Notes: generated from the sequence alone by a model not told the origin. Shown: positions 49,188 to 59,328, counted from the first letter of the stretch. The stretch: 64,000 nt of DNA from an uncultured Anaerolineae bacterium (GCA_937959265.1 CALGMA010000026.1:53369-117368); one strand, 5' to 3'. A program made the numbers and translations.

Positions 49188-51098
49188 ATGTCTCACTCAA
49201 ACTTCCTCGAACGCCTGGCCGAACGCCCTTTGCTCGCCGATGGCGCCATGGGCACGATGTTGTATGCGCGCGGCTTCGACTTCGACGAGTGTTACGACGC
49301 ACTCAACCTGAAGCATCCCGAGGTCGTTTTAGATATTCATCGCCAATACGCTGCCGCCGGCGCAGACATCTTGGAGACGAACACGTTCGGCGCCAACGCG
49401 TTCCGGCTGGCCGAGTGGAATCTGGAAGGTTCGGCGGCGGAGATCAACGCGCGCGGCGTGGAACTGGCGCGTCAGGCTGCGCGCGACGTGCGGGCAGATA
49501 TCCTCATCGCCGGTGCGGTGGGGCCACTGGGCGCAAACCTCGCTCCGCTGGGCAGCATCAGCCGGGAAGAAGCCTACCACGCGTTCTACGAGCAGATCGG
49601 CGCGCTGGCCGAAGCGGGCGCCGATCTGCTGGTCCTCGAAACCTTCTCTGACCTGACCGAACTCGAAGAAGCCTTGCGCGCAGCCAAAGTGGTGTGCGGC
49701 CTGCCGGTGGTCGCTCAGATGACCTTCAACCGCGAACAGCGTACCGTAATGGGCGTGACGCCCCTGCAGGCTGTTCAGGTGCTGGCAACCTGGCAGCCGG
49801 CGCTCATCGGCGCGAATTGCTCCACCGGGCCACGCGGCGTGCTCGAAGTGATGCGCCAGATGGCAGCGGCAGCGAAGACCATGCATGGCCGCGCGCCGGG
49901 GCTTTCTGCCATGCCCAATGCCGGCTTTCCCGAGGCGCGCGGTTCGCGGGTGTTCTATCCGGCTACACCTGAATACTTCGCCGACTATGCGCAGCGTTTC
50001 ATCGAGACCGGCGTGCGTTTGGTGGGTGGGTGCTGCGGCACCACGCCGGCACATGTGCGTGCCATGCGCGCCGCGTTCGATGCGCTGACGCAAAGTGCAC
50101 CTGCGTCTTCGGCGATTGCCAGGGTCGAAATTCCTCATCCTGCCGAGGTTCGTGCGCATCCGTTCGGCGACGCCGGCACCCCCACCACGCTGGCTCAAGC
50201 GCTGGCTGAGGGACGCTTTGTGACCACGGTCGAGGTTGAGCCACCCAAAAGCGCCGACACCTCGGCTATCGAAGAGACGGCTTGCATGCTGAAGGAAGCC
50301 GGCGCGACGGTGCTCGACATCTCTGACATCCCGATGGCGCGCATGCGCATGACCGGCCTGGCCGCCGCGCATCGCGTGCAAGCCGGCGCAGAGATCGAGA
50401 CCGTGCTGCATTTCCCCGTGCGCGGGCGCAACCTGCTTCGCATACAGGGCGACTTGCTGGCTGCCCACGCGCTGGGCATCCGCAACATCTTTGTTACGAT
50501 GGGCGACCCGACGCGCATCGGCGATTATCCGCAGGCTAACGACAATCACGACATCGTGCCTACCGGCCTGGTGCAGATGATCAAAGAGCGGTTCAACACG
50601 GGTCTGGATGGGCTGGGCGCGTCTATCGGCAAGCCATGTTCGTTCTTCGTCGGCGTGGCCGCGAATCTCACCCCGACCGACTTCGAGAAGGAAGCCAGGC
50701 TGCTGCACAAGAAGATCGAGTGTGGCGCGGACTTCGCACTGACTCAGCCGGTGTTCGACGCGGAGATGGCGCGCCGGTTCATCGCCTACTACGAGCAGAT
50801 GTTCGGCAAACTCACGCTGCCGATCCTGGTTGGCATCCTGCCGCTGGCGAGCGTGCGCCATGCCCAGTTCCTGCGCAACGAGGTGCCGGGCGTGGTGCTG
50901 CCGGAGGCGATCGTGCAGCGCTTGGAGGCGGCCGGTAACAAGACCCGCACCGAAGGCGCGATCATCGCCATGGAGGTTCTGCATAGCATCCGCGACCGGG
51001 TGCAGGGCGCGTACTTCATCCCTGCCTTCGGGCGCTACGACATCGTAGCGAGGCTGATCCAGCAGACGACTGGCCAGCTCCAGCCCTTGTCTTCCTAG
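49188..51098 (+). CDS. Bifunctional homocysteine S-methyltransferase / 5,10-methylenetetrahydrofolate reductase
   Basis: LLADGAMGTMLYARGFDFDECYDALNLKHPEVVLDIHRQYAAAGADILETNTFGAN...VGGCCGTTPAHVRAM; then MTHFR-like TTVEVEPPKSADTSAIEE. Confidence 0.92.
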   Translation: MSHSNFLERLAERPLLADGAMGTMLYARGFDFDECYDALNLKHPEVVLDIHRQYAAAGADILETNTFGANAFRLAEWNLEGSAAEINARGVELARQAARDVRADILIAGAVGPLGANLAPLGSISREEAYHAFYEQIGALAEAGADLLVLETFSDLTELEEALRAAKVVCGLPVVAQMTFNREQRTVMGVTPLQAVQVLATWQPALIGANCSTGPRGVLEVMRQMAAAAKTMHGRAPGLSAMPNAGFPEARGSRVFYPATPEYFADYAQRFIETGVRLVGGCCGTTPAHVRAMRAAFDALTQSAPASSAIARVEIPHPAEVRAHPFGDAGTPTTLAQALAEGRFVTTVEVEPPKSADTSAIEETACMLKEAGATVLDISDIPMARMRMTGLAAAHRVQAGAEIETVLHFPVRGRNLLRIQGDLLAAHALGIRNIFVTMGDPTRIGDYPQANDNHDIVPTGLVQMIKERFNTGLDGLGASIGKPCSFFVGVAANLTPTDFEKEARLLHKKIECGADFALTQPVFDAEMARRFIAYYEQMFGKLTLPILVGILPLASVRHAQFLRNEVPGVVLPEAIVQRLEAAGNKTRTEGAIIAMEVLHSIRDRVQGAYFIPAFGRYDIVARLIQQTTGQLQPLSS

Positions 51099-51119
51099 AC
51101 ACAGGCATCGCTTTCGACC

Positions 51120-52589
51120 TTGCGCGAACTCTTCCAACGCTTGGCGAAGATGGTGGCCGGCTACGGTGTCGTGCAGTGGGCCGGCCCATTGCTGTCGCTG
51201 ATCTTCACGCCGATCATCACCCGTATCCTGACAGTGGACGACTACGGCGCGTCGGGGTATCTGCAAACGGTCGTCGCGGCAGTGAGCACGGTGGCAATGT
51301 TTGCCCTGCCGCAGGCGCTGGCGACGCATTTCAACGACCATCCGGGCGAAGCATGCTGGCAGGGCCAGATCACCGGCAGCGCGCTGGTCATCGTCGTCGT
51401 CAGCGGGTTAGCGCTCGGCCTTGCCCTGGTCATTGCCGCGCCGGCGTTGGGCACGGTCGCGCCAATCGTCGGAGCGCACGTGTCACTTGTCCAGTTCCTC
51501 GGCCTGACGTTGTGCATTGGCTTAGCGGCGACGGTGTTGGTCAACGCAGCACAAGACGCGCTGCGCGTGCGCTGGGGCATGTTCCTGAGCGTGACTTCTC
51601 TAGCCGGCACGGTGATCTTCAACCTGTTGTTCATCGTCATCTTGCGGATGGGCGTAACGGGTATGCTGCTCGCACCGCTGGCGGTGAATGCGTGCGTGCT
51701 GGCTGTCGCGCTGGTGCTCATGCGCGACTTTATTGGCCGGCCGTCGCGCGAAGCGGTTGGTTTGCTGTTGCGTTCCGGGGCAGTGCTGTTGCCGACCACG
51801 CTGTCGGTGTGGTCGCTGACGCTGGCCGACCGGCTCTTCCTCGGCCAGTGGGTGAGCGAGGCCGAGTTGGGCTATTACGACATCGCTAACAAAATCGCCG
51901 GCCTGACCTACGTGGCCATGGCGCCGATCTACACGGCGTGGACGCCGCTGGCGCTGGCCATGCAACATCACCCCCTGGCCCACGTGCGCTATGTGCGCAT
52001 GGCGCGCTACCTGGTCGCGACCGTGCTCTTCATCGGCCTGTTCCTCGGATTGTTCGCTATCGAAATCCTGATCGTGCTGACGCGGCCGGCTTACTTCCCG
52101 GCGGCGCCCTACGTCGGCTTCCTGGCCTATATGCACGTCTTCAGCGCGTTTGGCACGGTGTTCACGGTTGGCGCGATGATGGGCAAACAGCTGCGCTCGG
52201 TAAGCGCCGGCGTGCTGCTTGGCGCGCTGGTCAACATCGCGTTGAACGTTGCGCTCATCCCGCGTTTCGGGTTGTGGGGTGCGACGGTGGCGACGATGGC
52301 CGGCTTCGGCGTCACCCCGCTTGTCCTGTTCGTGTTGGTACAGCGGCGCTATCCGCTGCCATATCCGGTTGGGCGCATGCTGGCTGCACTGACTGTGCAA
52401 TTCGCACTGCTGATCGCCGGGTTGTTCGTGCCGGCGATCGCCTTCCCCGTGCGCGTCGCGATCAAGCTCGGCATTCTTGTGCTGTTGCCGGTTGGCTTTG
52501 TCGTGGTTGGCATGATCACGCTGGATGAGCTGCGGCAGGCCGGCGCGTTCGCGCGCGAACGCGCCGGGCGGTTGCTGCGCTCAGCCTAA
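51120..52589 (+). CDS. Polysaccharide flippase (Wzx/MATE-like)
   Basis: LAKMVAGYGVVQWAGPLLSLIFTPIITRILTVDDYGASGYLQTVVAAVSTV; ~12 TM helices; TTG start. Confidence 0.85.
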   Translation: MRELFQRLAKMVAGYGVVQWAGPLLSLIFTPIITRILTVDDYGASGYLQTVVAAVSTVAMFALPQALATHFNDHPGEACWQGQITGSALVIVVVSGLALGLALVIAAPALGTVAPIVGAHVSLVQFLGLTLCIGLAATVLVNAAQDALRVRWGMFLSVTSLAGTVIFNLLFIVILRMGVTGMLLAPLAVNACVLAVALVLMRDFIGRPSREAVGLLLRSGAVLLPTTLSVWSLTLADRLFLGQWVSEAELGYYDIANKIAGLTYVAMAPIYTAWTPLALAMQHHPLAHVRYVRMARYLVATVLFIGLFLGLFAIEILIVLTRPAYFPAAPYVGFLAYMHVFSAFGTVFTVGAMMGKQLRSVSAGVLLGALVNIALNVALIPRFGLWGATVATMAGFGVTPLVLFVLVQRRYPLPYPVGRMLAALTVQFALLIAGLFVPAIAFPVRVAIKLGILVLLPVGFVVVGMITLDELRQAGAFARERAGRLLRSA

Positions 52590-52741
52590 AACAGGCGCAG
52601 GCCGAGCCTGCCGAAGCTCGCACCACCGGGTTTGTGCGGCGGATTGAAGCGGGTTAGAACCTTGACGAACATACCCCTTTCGTCGCCGGACGTCGGCATG
52701 CATATTACAATCGCGCTGCGATAGGAGGTCGCCCTTCGGCT

Positions 52742-53692
52742 TTGGAGCGCGTCTACACACGAATTCCCGCCACTGCGTTGCGACCGTCGCGTGCCGTGCG
52801 GTTGGCTTACCGGCTGTTCGGCAGTGCCTTGGTTCCGCTCACCTGGCTGGTCGCTCATGGCCTGGGCACGCCGGGACTGTGGTTCCATCCGATTTGCACC
52901 TGGGTGGGGCTGAAGACGTTGTTCGGTGCGAATGGGCCGCGGTTAGAGACGCGCTGGTTGCTGCACATGCTGTTCTCGCCGATGGTGCTCACTCGCTATT
53001 TCGAGTTCGAGTTTGCCTGGCGCCATTTGTCGGATACGCAGGCCGCACGTTACCTTGACGTGTCGTCGCCTTTCACCTTTCCTATCGTGTTGATGAGCGA
53101 AGGGCGTGCTGCGCGCGCCGACTTGATCAACCCAGACAAGCACGACCTTGCATTGATTGAGCAGCACATTGCTGCATACAAGTTGGGTACGCAGTGCGCG
53201 GTGCACAGTTGCTTGATTGAGGAAGTACCCTTCGCGGACGAGACTTTCGACTTGATCACCAGCATCTCGGTGGTCGAGCACATCCCGCGCGACCGTGAAG
53301 CGATCGGCAAGATGTGGGCGCTGCTCAAGCCGGGGGGGCGCCTGATCGTGACCGTGCCGTGTGCTGCACGAGGTTACGCGCTATACACGAACGTGGATCA
53401 CTACGGCCTGCTGGGGAGTGATGAGCGGGGCTACACCTTCCTCGAATATCTCTATGATGAGGCGATGTTGAACGAGCGCATCTACAGCATCACCGGCCGG
53501 CCGGTGCATTGCGCGCTCTACGGCGAAAGGCGCGGCGGCGTCCTACGCGCAGAGTTGTTGCGGCGCTGGTCGGGCGAGTACTGGCGCTTCTGGCGCGAAC
53601 CGATCTGGATGGGGCGCCACTTCCAGCACTTCGAAGCGATCGCGCAGTTACCAGGCGAGGGTGTGATCGGCATGGTCTTCGTGAAGTCATGA
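52742..53692 (+). CDS. Class I SAM-dependent methyltransferase
   Basis: FADETFDLITSISVVEHIPRDREAIGKMWALLKPGGRLIVTVPC. Confidence 0.8.
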   Translation: MERVYTRIPATALRPSRAVRLAYRLFGSALVPLTWLVAHGLGTPGLWFHPICTWVGLKTLFGANGPRLETRWLLHMLFSPMVLTRYFEFEFAWRHLSDTQAARYLDVSSPFTFPIVLMSEGRAARADLINPDKHDLALIEQHIAAYKLGTQCAVHSCLIEEVPFADETFDLITSISVVEHIPRDREAIGKMWALLKPGGRLIVTVPCAARGYALYTNVDHYGLLGSDERGYTFLEYLYDEAMLNERIYSITGRPVHCALYGERRGGVLRAELLRRWSGEYWRFWREPIWMGRHFQHFEAIAQLPGEGVIGMVFVKS

Positions 53693-54741
53693 GCGAGCCC
53701 ATCCTCTCCATCTGCATCGCCACGCGCAACCGGGCCGCGTTCATCGGCCAGACCCTCGACAGCCTCATCGGCCAGATGACGGACGCGGTCGAGATCGTCG
53801 TCGTGGATGGCGCATCCACTGACGACACCGAGCAGGTGATGCGCGCCTATGAACGCTATACACCGCGCCTGCGTTACCTGCGACTGGCGCAGAACGGGGG
53901 CTTCGACCGGGACTATGACCGCGCTGTACAGGAGGCCCAGGGAGAGTTTTGCTGGCTGTTCTCCGACGACGACTTGCTCAAGCCCGGTGCGATCCGGGCT
54001 GTGCTGGACGCGATCGCTCAGGGGTATTGCTTGCTCATCGTGAACGCCGAGGCGCGCTCGGCCGACCTGACCGAGTTGCAGCAGGAGCGGGTGTTGCCGA
54101 TCGGCGAGGACCGCGCTTATGGGGCGCAAGAGCAAGAGCGGCTATTCGTGGACGTCGCCAAGTACATGTCGTTCATCGGATGTGTGGTGATCCGGCGCGA
54201 CATCTGGCTAGCGCGCGAACGCGAGCGCTACTACGGCACTGCGTTCATCCACGTGGGTGTGATCTTCCAGGCACCCTTGCCCGGCGAGGCGCGCCTCATT
54301 GGCGCGCCGTGGATCGTCATCCGCTACGGCAACGCCTCGTGGACGGCACGTGCCTTCGAGATCTGGATGGTGCAATGGCCGAAGCTGATCTGGTCCTTCC
54401 CACACCTCTCCGACGTAGCCAAACGCAGCATCACGCGCAAAGAACCTTGGCGCAGCCCGGTGGTTATGCTGCTCTCACGCGCCGTAGATGGCTACTCGCC
54501 GCAGATCTACCGCGAGCGCTACGCGCCGCTGCTCTCGGATTGGCGAGATCGCTGGATGGCCTGGGCGATTGCGCACACACCGGGCGTGCTCGTCAACGCT
54601 GCTGCGCTGCTTGCCTTCAAGTTCATGCGGCCATACGATAAGCTCATGCAGGTGAACTTCCGCGCCAGTCGGTTTTACTATCGTAACTACCTGCGGTTGC
54701 TGTTGGGCGATCAGAGCGCAAGTCGCAACCCTCGATCATGA
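53689..54741 (+). CDS. Glycosyltransferase family 2
   Basis: MSEPILSICIATRNRAAFIGQTLDSLIGQMTDAVEIVVVDGASTDDTEQVM...LFSDDDLLKPGAI; ATGA overlap with the preceding gene. Confidence 0.9.
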   Translation: MSEPILSICIATRNRAAFIGQTLDSLIGQMTDAVEIVVVDGASTDDTEQVMRAYERYTPRLRYLRLAQNGGFDRDYDRAVQEAQGEFCWLFSDDDLLKPGAIRAVLDAIAQGYCLLIVNAEARSADLTELQQERVLPIGEDRAYGAQEQERLFVDVAKYMSFIGCVVIRRDIWLARERERYYGTAFIHVGVIFQAPLPGEARLIGAPWIVIRYGNASWTARAFEIWMVQWPKLIWSFPHLSDVAKRSITRKEPWRSPVVMLLSRAVDGYSPQIYRERYAPLLSDWRDRWMAWAIAHTPGVLVNAAALLAFKFMRPYDKLMQVNFRASRFYYRNYLRLLLGDQSASRNPRS

Positions 54742-54772
54742 ACAGGAATCATGATTGAGGATTGGATGCCCC

Positions 54773-55684
54773 ATGACTGCCTCACGTCCCGACCTGAGCA
54801 TCTGCATCGTCAACCACAACACGCCGGAGCTGACGCGCGCATGCTTGCGCTCCATCTTCGCGACGGCTGGCGGGTTGGGGCTGGAAGTATTCGTCGTCAA
54901 TAACACACCCGATACAGATGGCGCGTTCAGCGCGCTGGTGCGCGACTTCCCGGCCGTTCGTGCGATCCAGAATGCAGCGCCGCTTGGCTTCGCAGCCAAC
55001 CAGAATCGGATGCTGTGCCAGGCTTCCGGTCGCTATCTCGTGCCGCTCAACTCAGATACAGTCGTCCACCCTGGCGCGCTGCGAACGCTCATCGCGTTTA
55101 TGGATGCGCATCCGCAGGTTGGCCTGGCCGGCCCGAAGCTGGTATATGCCGACGGCCGGCTGCAGCCTTCATGTCGCAACTTCCCCGCGCTCCTGCCGAC
55201 GTTCATGGAGGCGACCGGGCTGTGGCGGCTCTTCAAAGGCAATCGCTGGATGGCACGATACGTGGCATTGTGCGACCCGCACACGGATGTGACCGAGCCG
55301 GACTGGCTGAGCGGCGCATGCTACATCGTGCGCCGCGACGTCTATGAGCACGTGGGTGGCTACGATGCCGAGCTGTTCCCCGTCATGTACGGTGAGGATA
55401 TCGAGTGGTGCTGGCGAATCCGACGCGCCGGCTGGCGGATCGCCTTCGTGCCGGAAGCCGTCATCACCCATCTGGAGAGCCAAAGCGCTGCATCGGATCG
55501 GCTCTACCTGATGTACGAGGGCAGCGTCAAGTTCATGGATCGGTGGTGCTCGCCGGCGCAGTCGTTCGGCGTACGCACGGTGGCTTCGGTCGGTGTGCTC
55601 CTGCGCTGGCTGCGCGCGCGCGATGCGCATGAACGCGCGGCGTATCGCCGCATCCTGCGCCTGCTGCTGACCGGCAGCAGGTAA
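54773..55684 (+). CDS. Glycosyltransferase family 2 (rhamnosyltransferase-like)
   Basis: DLSICIVNHNTPELTRACLRSIFATAGGLGLEVFVVNNTPDTDG...LVPLNSDTVVHPGALRTLIAFMDAHPQVG. Confidence 0.9.
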   Translation: MTASRPDLSICIVNHNTPELTRACLRSIFATAGGLGLEVFVVNNTPDTDGAFSALVRDFPAVRAIQNAAPLGFAANQNRMLCQASGRYLVPLNSDTVVHPGALRTLIAFMDAHPQVGLAGPKLVYADGRLQPSCRNFPALLPTFMEATGLWRLFKGNRWMARYVALCDPHTDVTEPDWLSGACYIVRRDVYEHVGGYDAELFPVMYGEDIEWCWRIRRAGWRIAFVPEAVITHLESQSAASDRLYLMYEGSVKFMDRWCSPAQSFGVRTVASVGVLLRWLRARDAHERAAYRRILRLLLTGSR

Positions 55685-55694
55685 TCTCGACGCG

Positions 55695-56597
55695 ATGGAC
55701 GTGTCTGTCATCATCCTCACCCACAATACGTGCGAGCTGACTTGCTCGTGCGTTCGTGCCGCGCTGAACGACGTTGTGACGAGCGGGCTGAGCGCGGAGG
55801 TGATCGTGGTGGACAACGCTTCGACCGACGGCACAGCGCAGGCCATCCGCGACACGTTTGCAGGCGTGCGCGTGATCGAGGCCGGTGAGAACCTCGGCTT
55901 CGCCCGCGGCAACAACCTCGGCCTGGCCGCTGCGCGCGGGCGTTATCGCTTCTTGCTCAACTCCGACGCATTCGTGCAACCCGGTGCGCTACAGGCGCTG
56001 GCGAAGTTCATGGATGCTCATCCGGATGCCGGCGCCTGCGGGCCGATGTTACTGAACGAAGATGGGTCGCTACAACCTTCCGGGCGTCCGTTGCCGACCC
56101 TGCTGAGCGTCTTCCTGGATATGACGAAGCTCTACCGGCTGGCGCGCCGCAACGTGTTCGAGGAGCGGGGTCGCGACTACGGTCGGCTCGCGCGCGTCGG
56201 CGAGATCTCTGGCGCGGCTCTGATGCTCCGTCGCGAGGCCTACGAGGCGACCGGTGGCTTCGACCCGGCGTTCTTCGCCTACTACGAGGACGTAGACCTG
56301 TGCAAACGCATCGGTGAGGCCGGCTTTACCATCTACTATGTGCCAGATGCGAAGGTGATGCACTTGTGGCGGCGCACCAGCCGCAGACTGCCGGAGGCGA
56401 GCTATCACGCCGGAGTAGACAGTCTGCGCTACTACTTTCGAAAGCATCATGGGCGCTTTGCCGAGGGCGTTATACAGCTTATGCTGGCTGCTCGGGAATT
56501 AAGCCTGATGTTGGCTTCGACAATGCGTGGTCAAAGCGAATGCGTTGCATTGCATTCGCGCATGCTGGTCCGCGCATTGGCACGCCGGTCGTTATAA
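55695..56597 (+). CDS. Glycosyltransferase family 2 (rhamnosyltransferase-like)
   Basis: MDVSVIILTHNTCELTCSCVRAAL...VIVVDNASTDGTAQAIRDTF...FLLNSDAFVQPGALQALAKFMDAHPDAG. Confidence 0.9.
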   Translation: MDVSVIILTHNTCELTCSCVRAALNDVVTSGLSAEVIVVDNASTDGTAQAIRDTFAGVRVIEAGENLGFARGNNLGLAAARGRYRFLLNSDAFVQPGALQALAKFMDAHPDAGACGPMLLNEDGSLQPSGRPLPTLLSVFLDMTKLYRLARRNVFEERGRDYGRLARVGEISGAALMLRREAYEATGGFDPAFFAYYEDVDLCKRIGEAGFTIYYVPDAKVMHLWRRTSRRLPEASYHAGVDSLRYYFRKHHGRFAEGVIQLMLAARELSLMLASTMRGQSECVALHSRMLVRALARRSL

Positions 56598-56630
56598 TGG
56601 AGTACGCCAGCCCTCGAAGCCAACTCCATT

Positions 56631-57782
56631 GTGAACATCACCATGTTCACCTCGTGGCAGGTGCGCTGCGGCATAGCCGACTACGCCGCGCATCTGACCG
56701 ACGCACTCAACCGACTGGATGACGTGTGCGTGTCGGTCGTGCCGTTCGACCGGCGACCCCATCCGCGCGGCGATTACGTGCGCTGGGGCGAACAGATGAA
56801 CACCGGCGATGTGGCGCATGTGCAGCACGAATATAGCCTTTTCGGCTACTTGTTGCCCTGGCGCAATCATTTCGACGCCTTCGCCAGCCGCATCCACAAG
56901 CCGCTGGTCATCACCCGGCACGTCTCGTTCGACGGCCCACTTGCCGTGCCCGGACGCGGCCTGCGCCACGCGGCGGCGCAGGCCAAGTGGTCGCTCTACA
57001 ACCGCTGGCTAGGGCCATACGCTCGCTATCTGAACAAAGATGTCTTCGACCGCGCGCAGCAGGTGATCGTGTTGAGCGCACGGCTGAAGGCGCATCTGGT
57101 TGCGCGAGGCGTGGCACCGGACAAGATCCACATCATCCCCGCCGGCGCGCCCGACGTGCAACCTGCCTCGCTCGAAGCGGCACGGGCGTTGCGCGCAGCA
57201 TGGGGCTGGGAGGACGCGCACGTCGTTTGCCTGTTCGGCTATATCGCGCCGCCTAAGGGGCACATGTTGGCGCTGGAGGCGCTGGTGGACTTGCCGGATG
57301 ACTACGTGCTGCTGATCGCTGGCGGAGTGCGGCTGGAATCGCAGCGCTGGTATCTGGACGCGCTGCGCCGCCGGATCGAACAGTTGGGGCTGGGTGCGCG
57401 CGTGCGGATCACCGGCTATCTGAGGGAGGGGGACGTCGCGCGTCATATCGCGGCGAGCGACCTGCTGATCTACCCAAACACGCACGCCGACTTCTCCTAC
57501 TCTGTCGTGACCGGCCTGGCACACCGGACGACGCCGGCGCTGGCATCGGACGTGGACGCGCACCGCGAGATTGCGGGCTATTGCGACGGGTTGGCGCTGT
57601 TCCGGAGCGGCGACGCTGGCCATCTGGCTGGCGAGATCCGACGCATTATCAACGATCCGGCCCAACGCCGGCGTATGCTGGAAGCCGCCGAGCGATTCGT
57701 CCGCAACTACGCCTGGCCGGAGATCGCCAAACGCACGCGTGAAGTCTATCGCTTGTGCCGGCCGGTCACGCCTCCCCGTTGA
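56631..57782 (+). CDS. Glycosyltransferase family 4
   Basis: MNITMFTSWQVRCGIADYAAHLTDAL...VCLFGYIAPPKGHMLALEALVDLPDDYVLLIAGG...SDLLIYPNTHADFSYSVVTGLAHRTTPALASDVDAHREI; GTG start. Confidence 0.88.
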   Translation: MNITMFTSWQVRCGIADYAAHLTDALNRLDDVCVSVVPFDRRPHPRGDYVRWGEQMNTGDVAHVQHEYSLFGYLLPWRNHFDAFASRIHKPLVITRHVSFDGPLAVPGRGLRHAAAQAKWSLYNRWLGPYARYLNKDVFDRAQQVIVLSARLKAHLVARGVAPDKIHIIPAGAPDVQPASLEAARALRAAWGWEDAHVVCLFGYIAPPKGHMLALEALVDLPDDYVLLIAGGVRLESQRWYLDALRRRIEQLGLGARVRITGYLREGDVARHIAASDLLIYPNTHADFSYSVVTGLAHRTTPALASDVDAHREIAGYCDGLALFRSGDAGHLAGEIRRIINDPAQRRRMLEAAERFVRNYAWPEIAKRTREVYRLCRPVTPPR

Positions 57783-59127
57783 CTAAAATTCGCGCCAGGG
57801 CGTTGTGCTGCTCCAGCAAGCGCGGCAGGTCGAGCGTGGTGATCTGGCCCTCGCGGACGATCACGCGGCCGTTGACCACGCTATAGGCGACGTTCGCAGA
57901 TGCGCAGAACACCAGGGCGGCGACCGGGTCGTGCAGCCCGCCGGCGAAGCCGATCTGTCGCAGGTCGAAGGCGATGAAATCGGCGGCCATGCCGGGGGCC
58001 AGCGCGCCGATGTCGTCACGGTTGAGCACGCGCGCGCCGCCCAGCGTGGCCATCTCCAGCGCCTCGCGCGCCGTCATGGCGTCTGGGCCGAAGCCGACGC
58101 GCTGCAGCAGCATGGCCGCGCGCGCTTCGTTCAACATGTGCGCGGCGTCGTTGGAGGCCGAGCCATCCACGCCCAGGCCGACCGGCACGCCCTGGGCACG
58201 CATTTTGCGCACCGGCGCGATGCCCGACGCCAGGCGCATATTGGAGCAGGGGCAATGGGCTACGCCGGTGCGCGTGCGAGCGAACAGGGCGATGCCTGGG
58301 TCGTCGAGCCGGACGCAGTGCGCATGCCAGACATCGCTGCCGGTCCAAGCCAGGTCGTCGGCGTATTCCGCCGGCGTCATGCCGAAGCGCTCGCGGCTGT
58401 AATTCACGTCGTTGTCGTTCTCGGCCAGGTGCGTGTGCAACGACACGCCATAGGCCCGCGCCAGCTTGGCCGACTCGCGCATCAAATCGCGGCTGACAGA
58501 GAAGGGCGAGCATGGCGCGACCACGATGCGCAGCATCGCGTAGCGCGACGGGTCGTGATACGCCTCGATCAGGCGCTGCGTGTCTTTCAGGATGGCGTCT
58601 TCGTCCTCAGTCACGCTGTCGGGCGGCAGGCCGCCTTTGCTCTCGCCCACGCTCATCGCGCCGCGGCTGGCGTGAAAGCGCATGCCCACCTCGCGCGCGG
58701 CTTCGATGCTGTCGTCCAGCCGGCAGCCGTTGGGGAAGATGTAGAGATGGTCGCTGGTGGTGGTGCAGCCGGAGAGCAGTAGCTCGCTCATCGCCGTCTG
58801 CGTCGAGACGCGGAGCATCTCCGGCGTCAGGCGCGCCCAGATCGGGTAGAGCGCACGCAGCCAGCCAAATAGCTCGGCGTTTTGGGCTGCCGGCACGGCG
58901 CGGGTCAGGCTCTGGTACATGTGGTGGTGGGTGTTGATTAAGCCAGGCAGGACGAGGTGCCCGCGCAATTCGAGCACCTCGTCGGCGGTCTCCGGCAGCG
59001 CAGCCGTCGGGCCGACCGCGACGATGCGGTTGCCCTCGACGTAGAGCCCGCCGTCGGGGATTTCGCGCCGGCCGGCGTCCATCGTCACCAGCCAGTCCGC
59101 ATGCTTGACTAGGAGCGTGTGCGTCAT
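57766..59127 (-). CDS. Amidohydrolase (8-oxoguanine deaminase / chlorohydrolase-like)
   Basis: GHLVLPGLINTHHHMYQSLTRAVPAAQNAELFGWLRALYPIWARLTPE...VSLHTHLAENDNDV...DVWHAHCVRLD...VGLGVDGSASNDAAHMLNEAR. Confidence 0.85.
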   Translation of the reverse strand: MTHTLLVKHADWLVTMDAGRREIPDGGLYVEGNRIVAVGPTAALPETADEVLELRGHLVLPGLINTHHHMYQSLTRAVPAAQNAELFGWLRALYPIWARLTPEMLRVSTQTAMSELLLSGCTTTSDHLYIFPNGCRLDDSIEAAREVGMRFHASRGAMSVGESKGGLPPDSVTEDEDAILKDTQRLIEAYHDPSRYAMLRIVVAPCSPFSVSRDLMRESAKLARAYGVSLHTHLAENDNDVNYSRERFGMTPAEYADDLAWTGSDVWHAHCVRLDDPGIALFARTRTGVAHCPCSNMRLASGIAPVRKMRAQGVPVGLGVDGSASNDAAHMLNEARAAMLLQRVGFGPDAMTAREALEMATLGGARVLNRDDIGALAPGMAADFIAFDLRQIGFAGGLHDPVAALVFCASANVAYSVVNGRVIVREGQITTLDLPRLLEQHNALARILVNGEA

Positions 59128-59231
59128 GAGCGGAATGTTACTGCGCAGGGTTCGAAGCGGCAAAACAAGCTTGTCCAAATTTTGTATTTACTTTGCATCA
59201 GCTTTGTGATAGACTGCGGTCTAGGCGGGAG

Positions 59232-59319
59232 CACATCGCAACACATCGCAGCAACTGGGTTGTCGCGGGATAGGAGTTGTGAATGTAAATCAGGTCGGGA
59301 ACATCGCAGCACATCGCCC
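59232..59319. promoter_or_regulatory. Two pairs of tandem 10-mers (CACATCGCAA/CACATCGCAG and AACATCGCAG/CACATCGCCC), 68 bp apart
   Basis: Direct inspection at 59232-59251 and 59300-59319 in a divergent intergenic region. Confidence 0.6.
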
Positions 59320-59328
59320 CCGCTCTTT

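Noticed and set aside
52590-52640. CAGGCCGAGCCTGCCGAAGCTCG resembling widespread repeat fragments
   Set aside because: Only one clear copy seen here and weak pairing; insufficient support for a repeat call.
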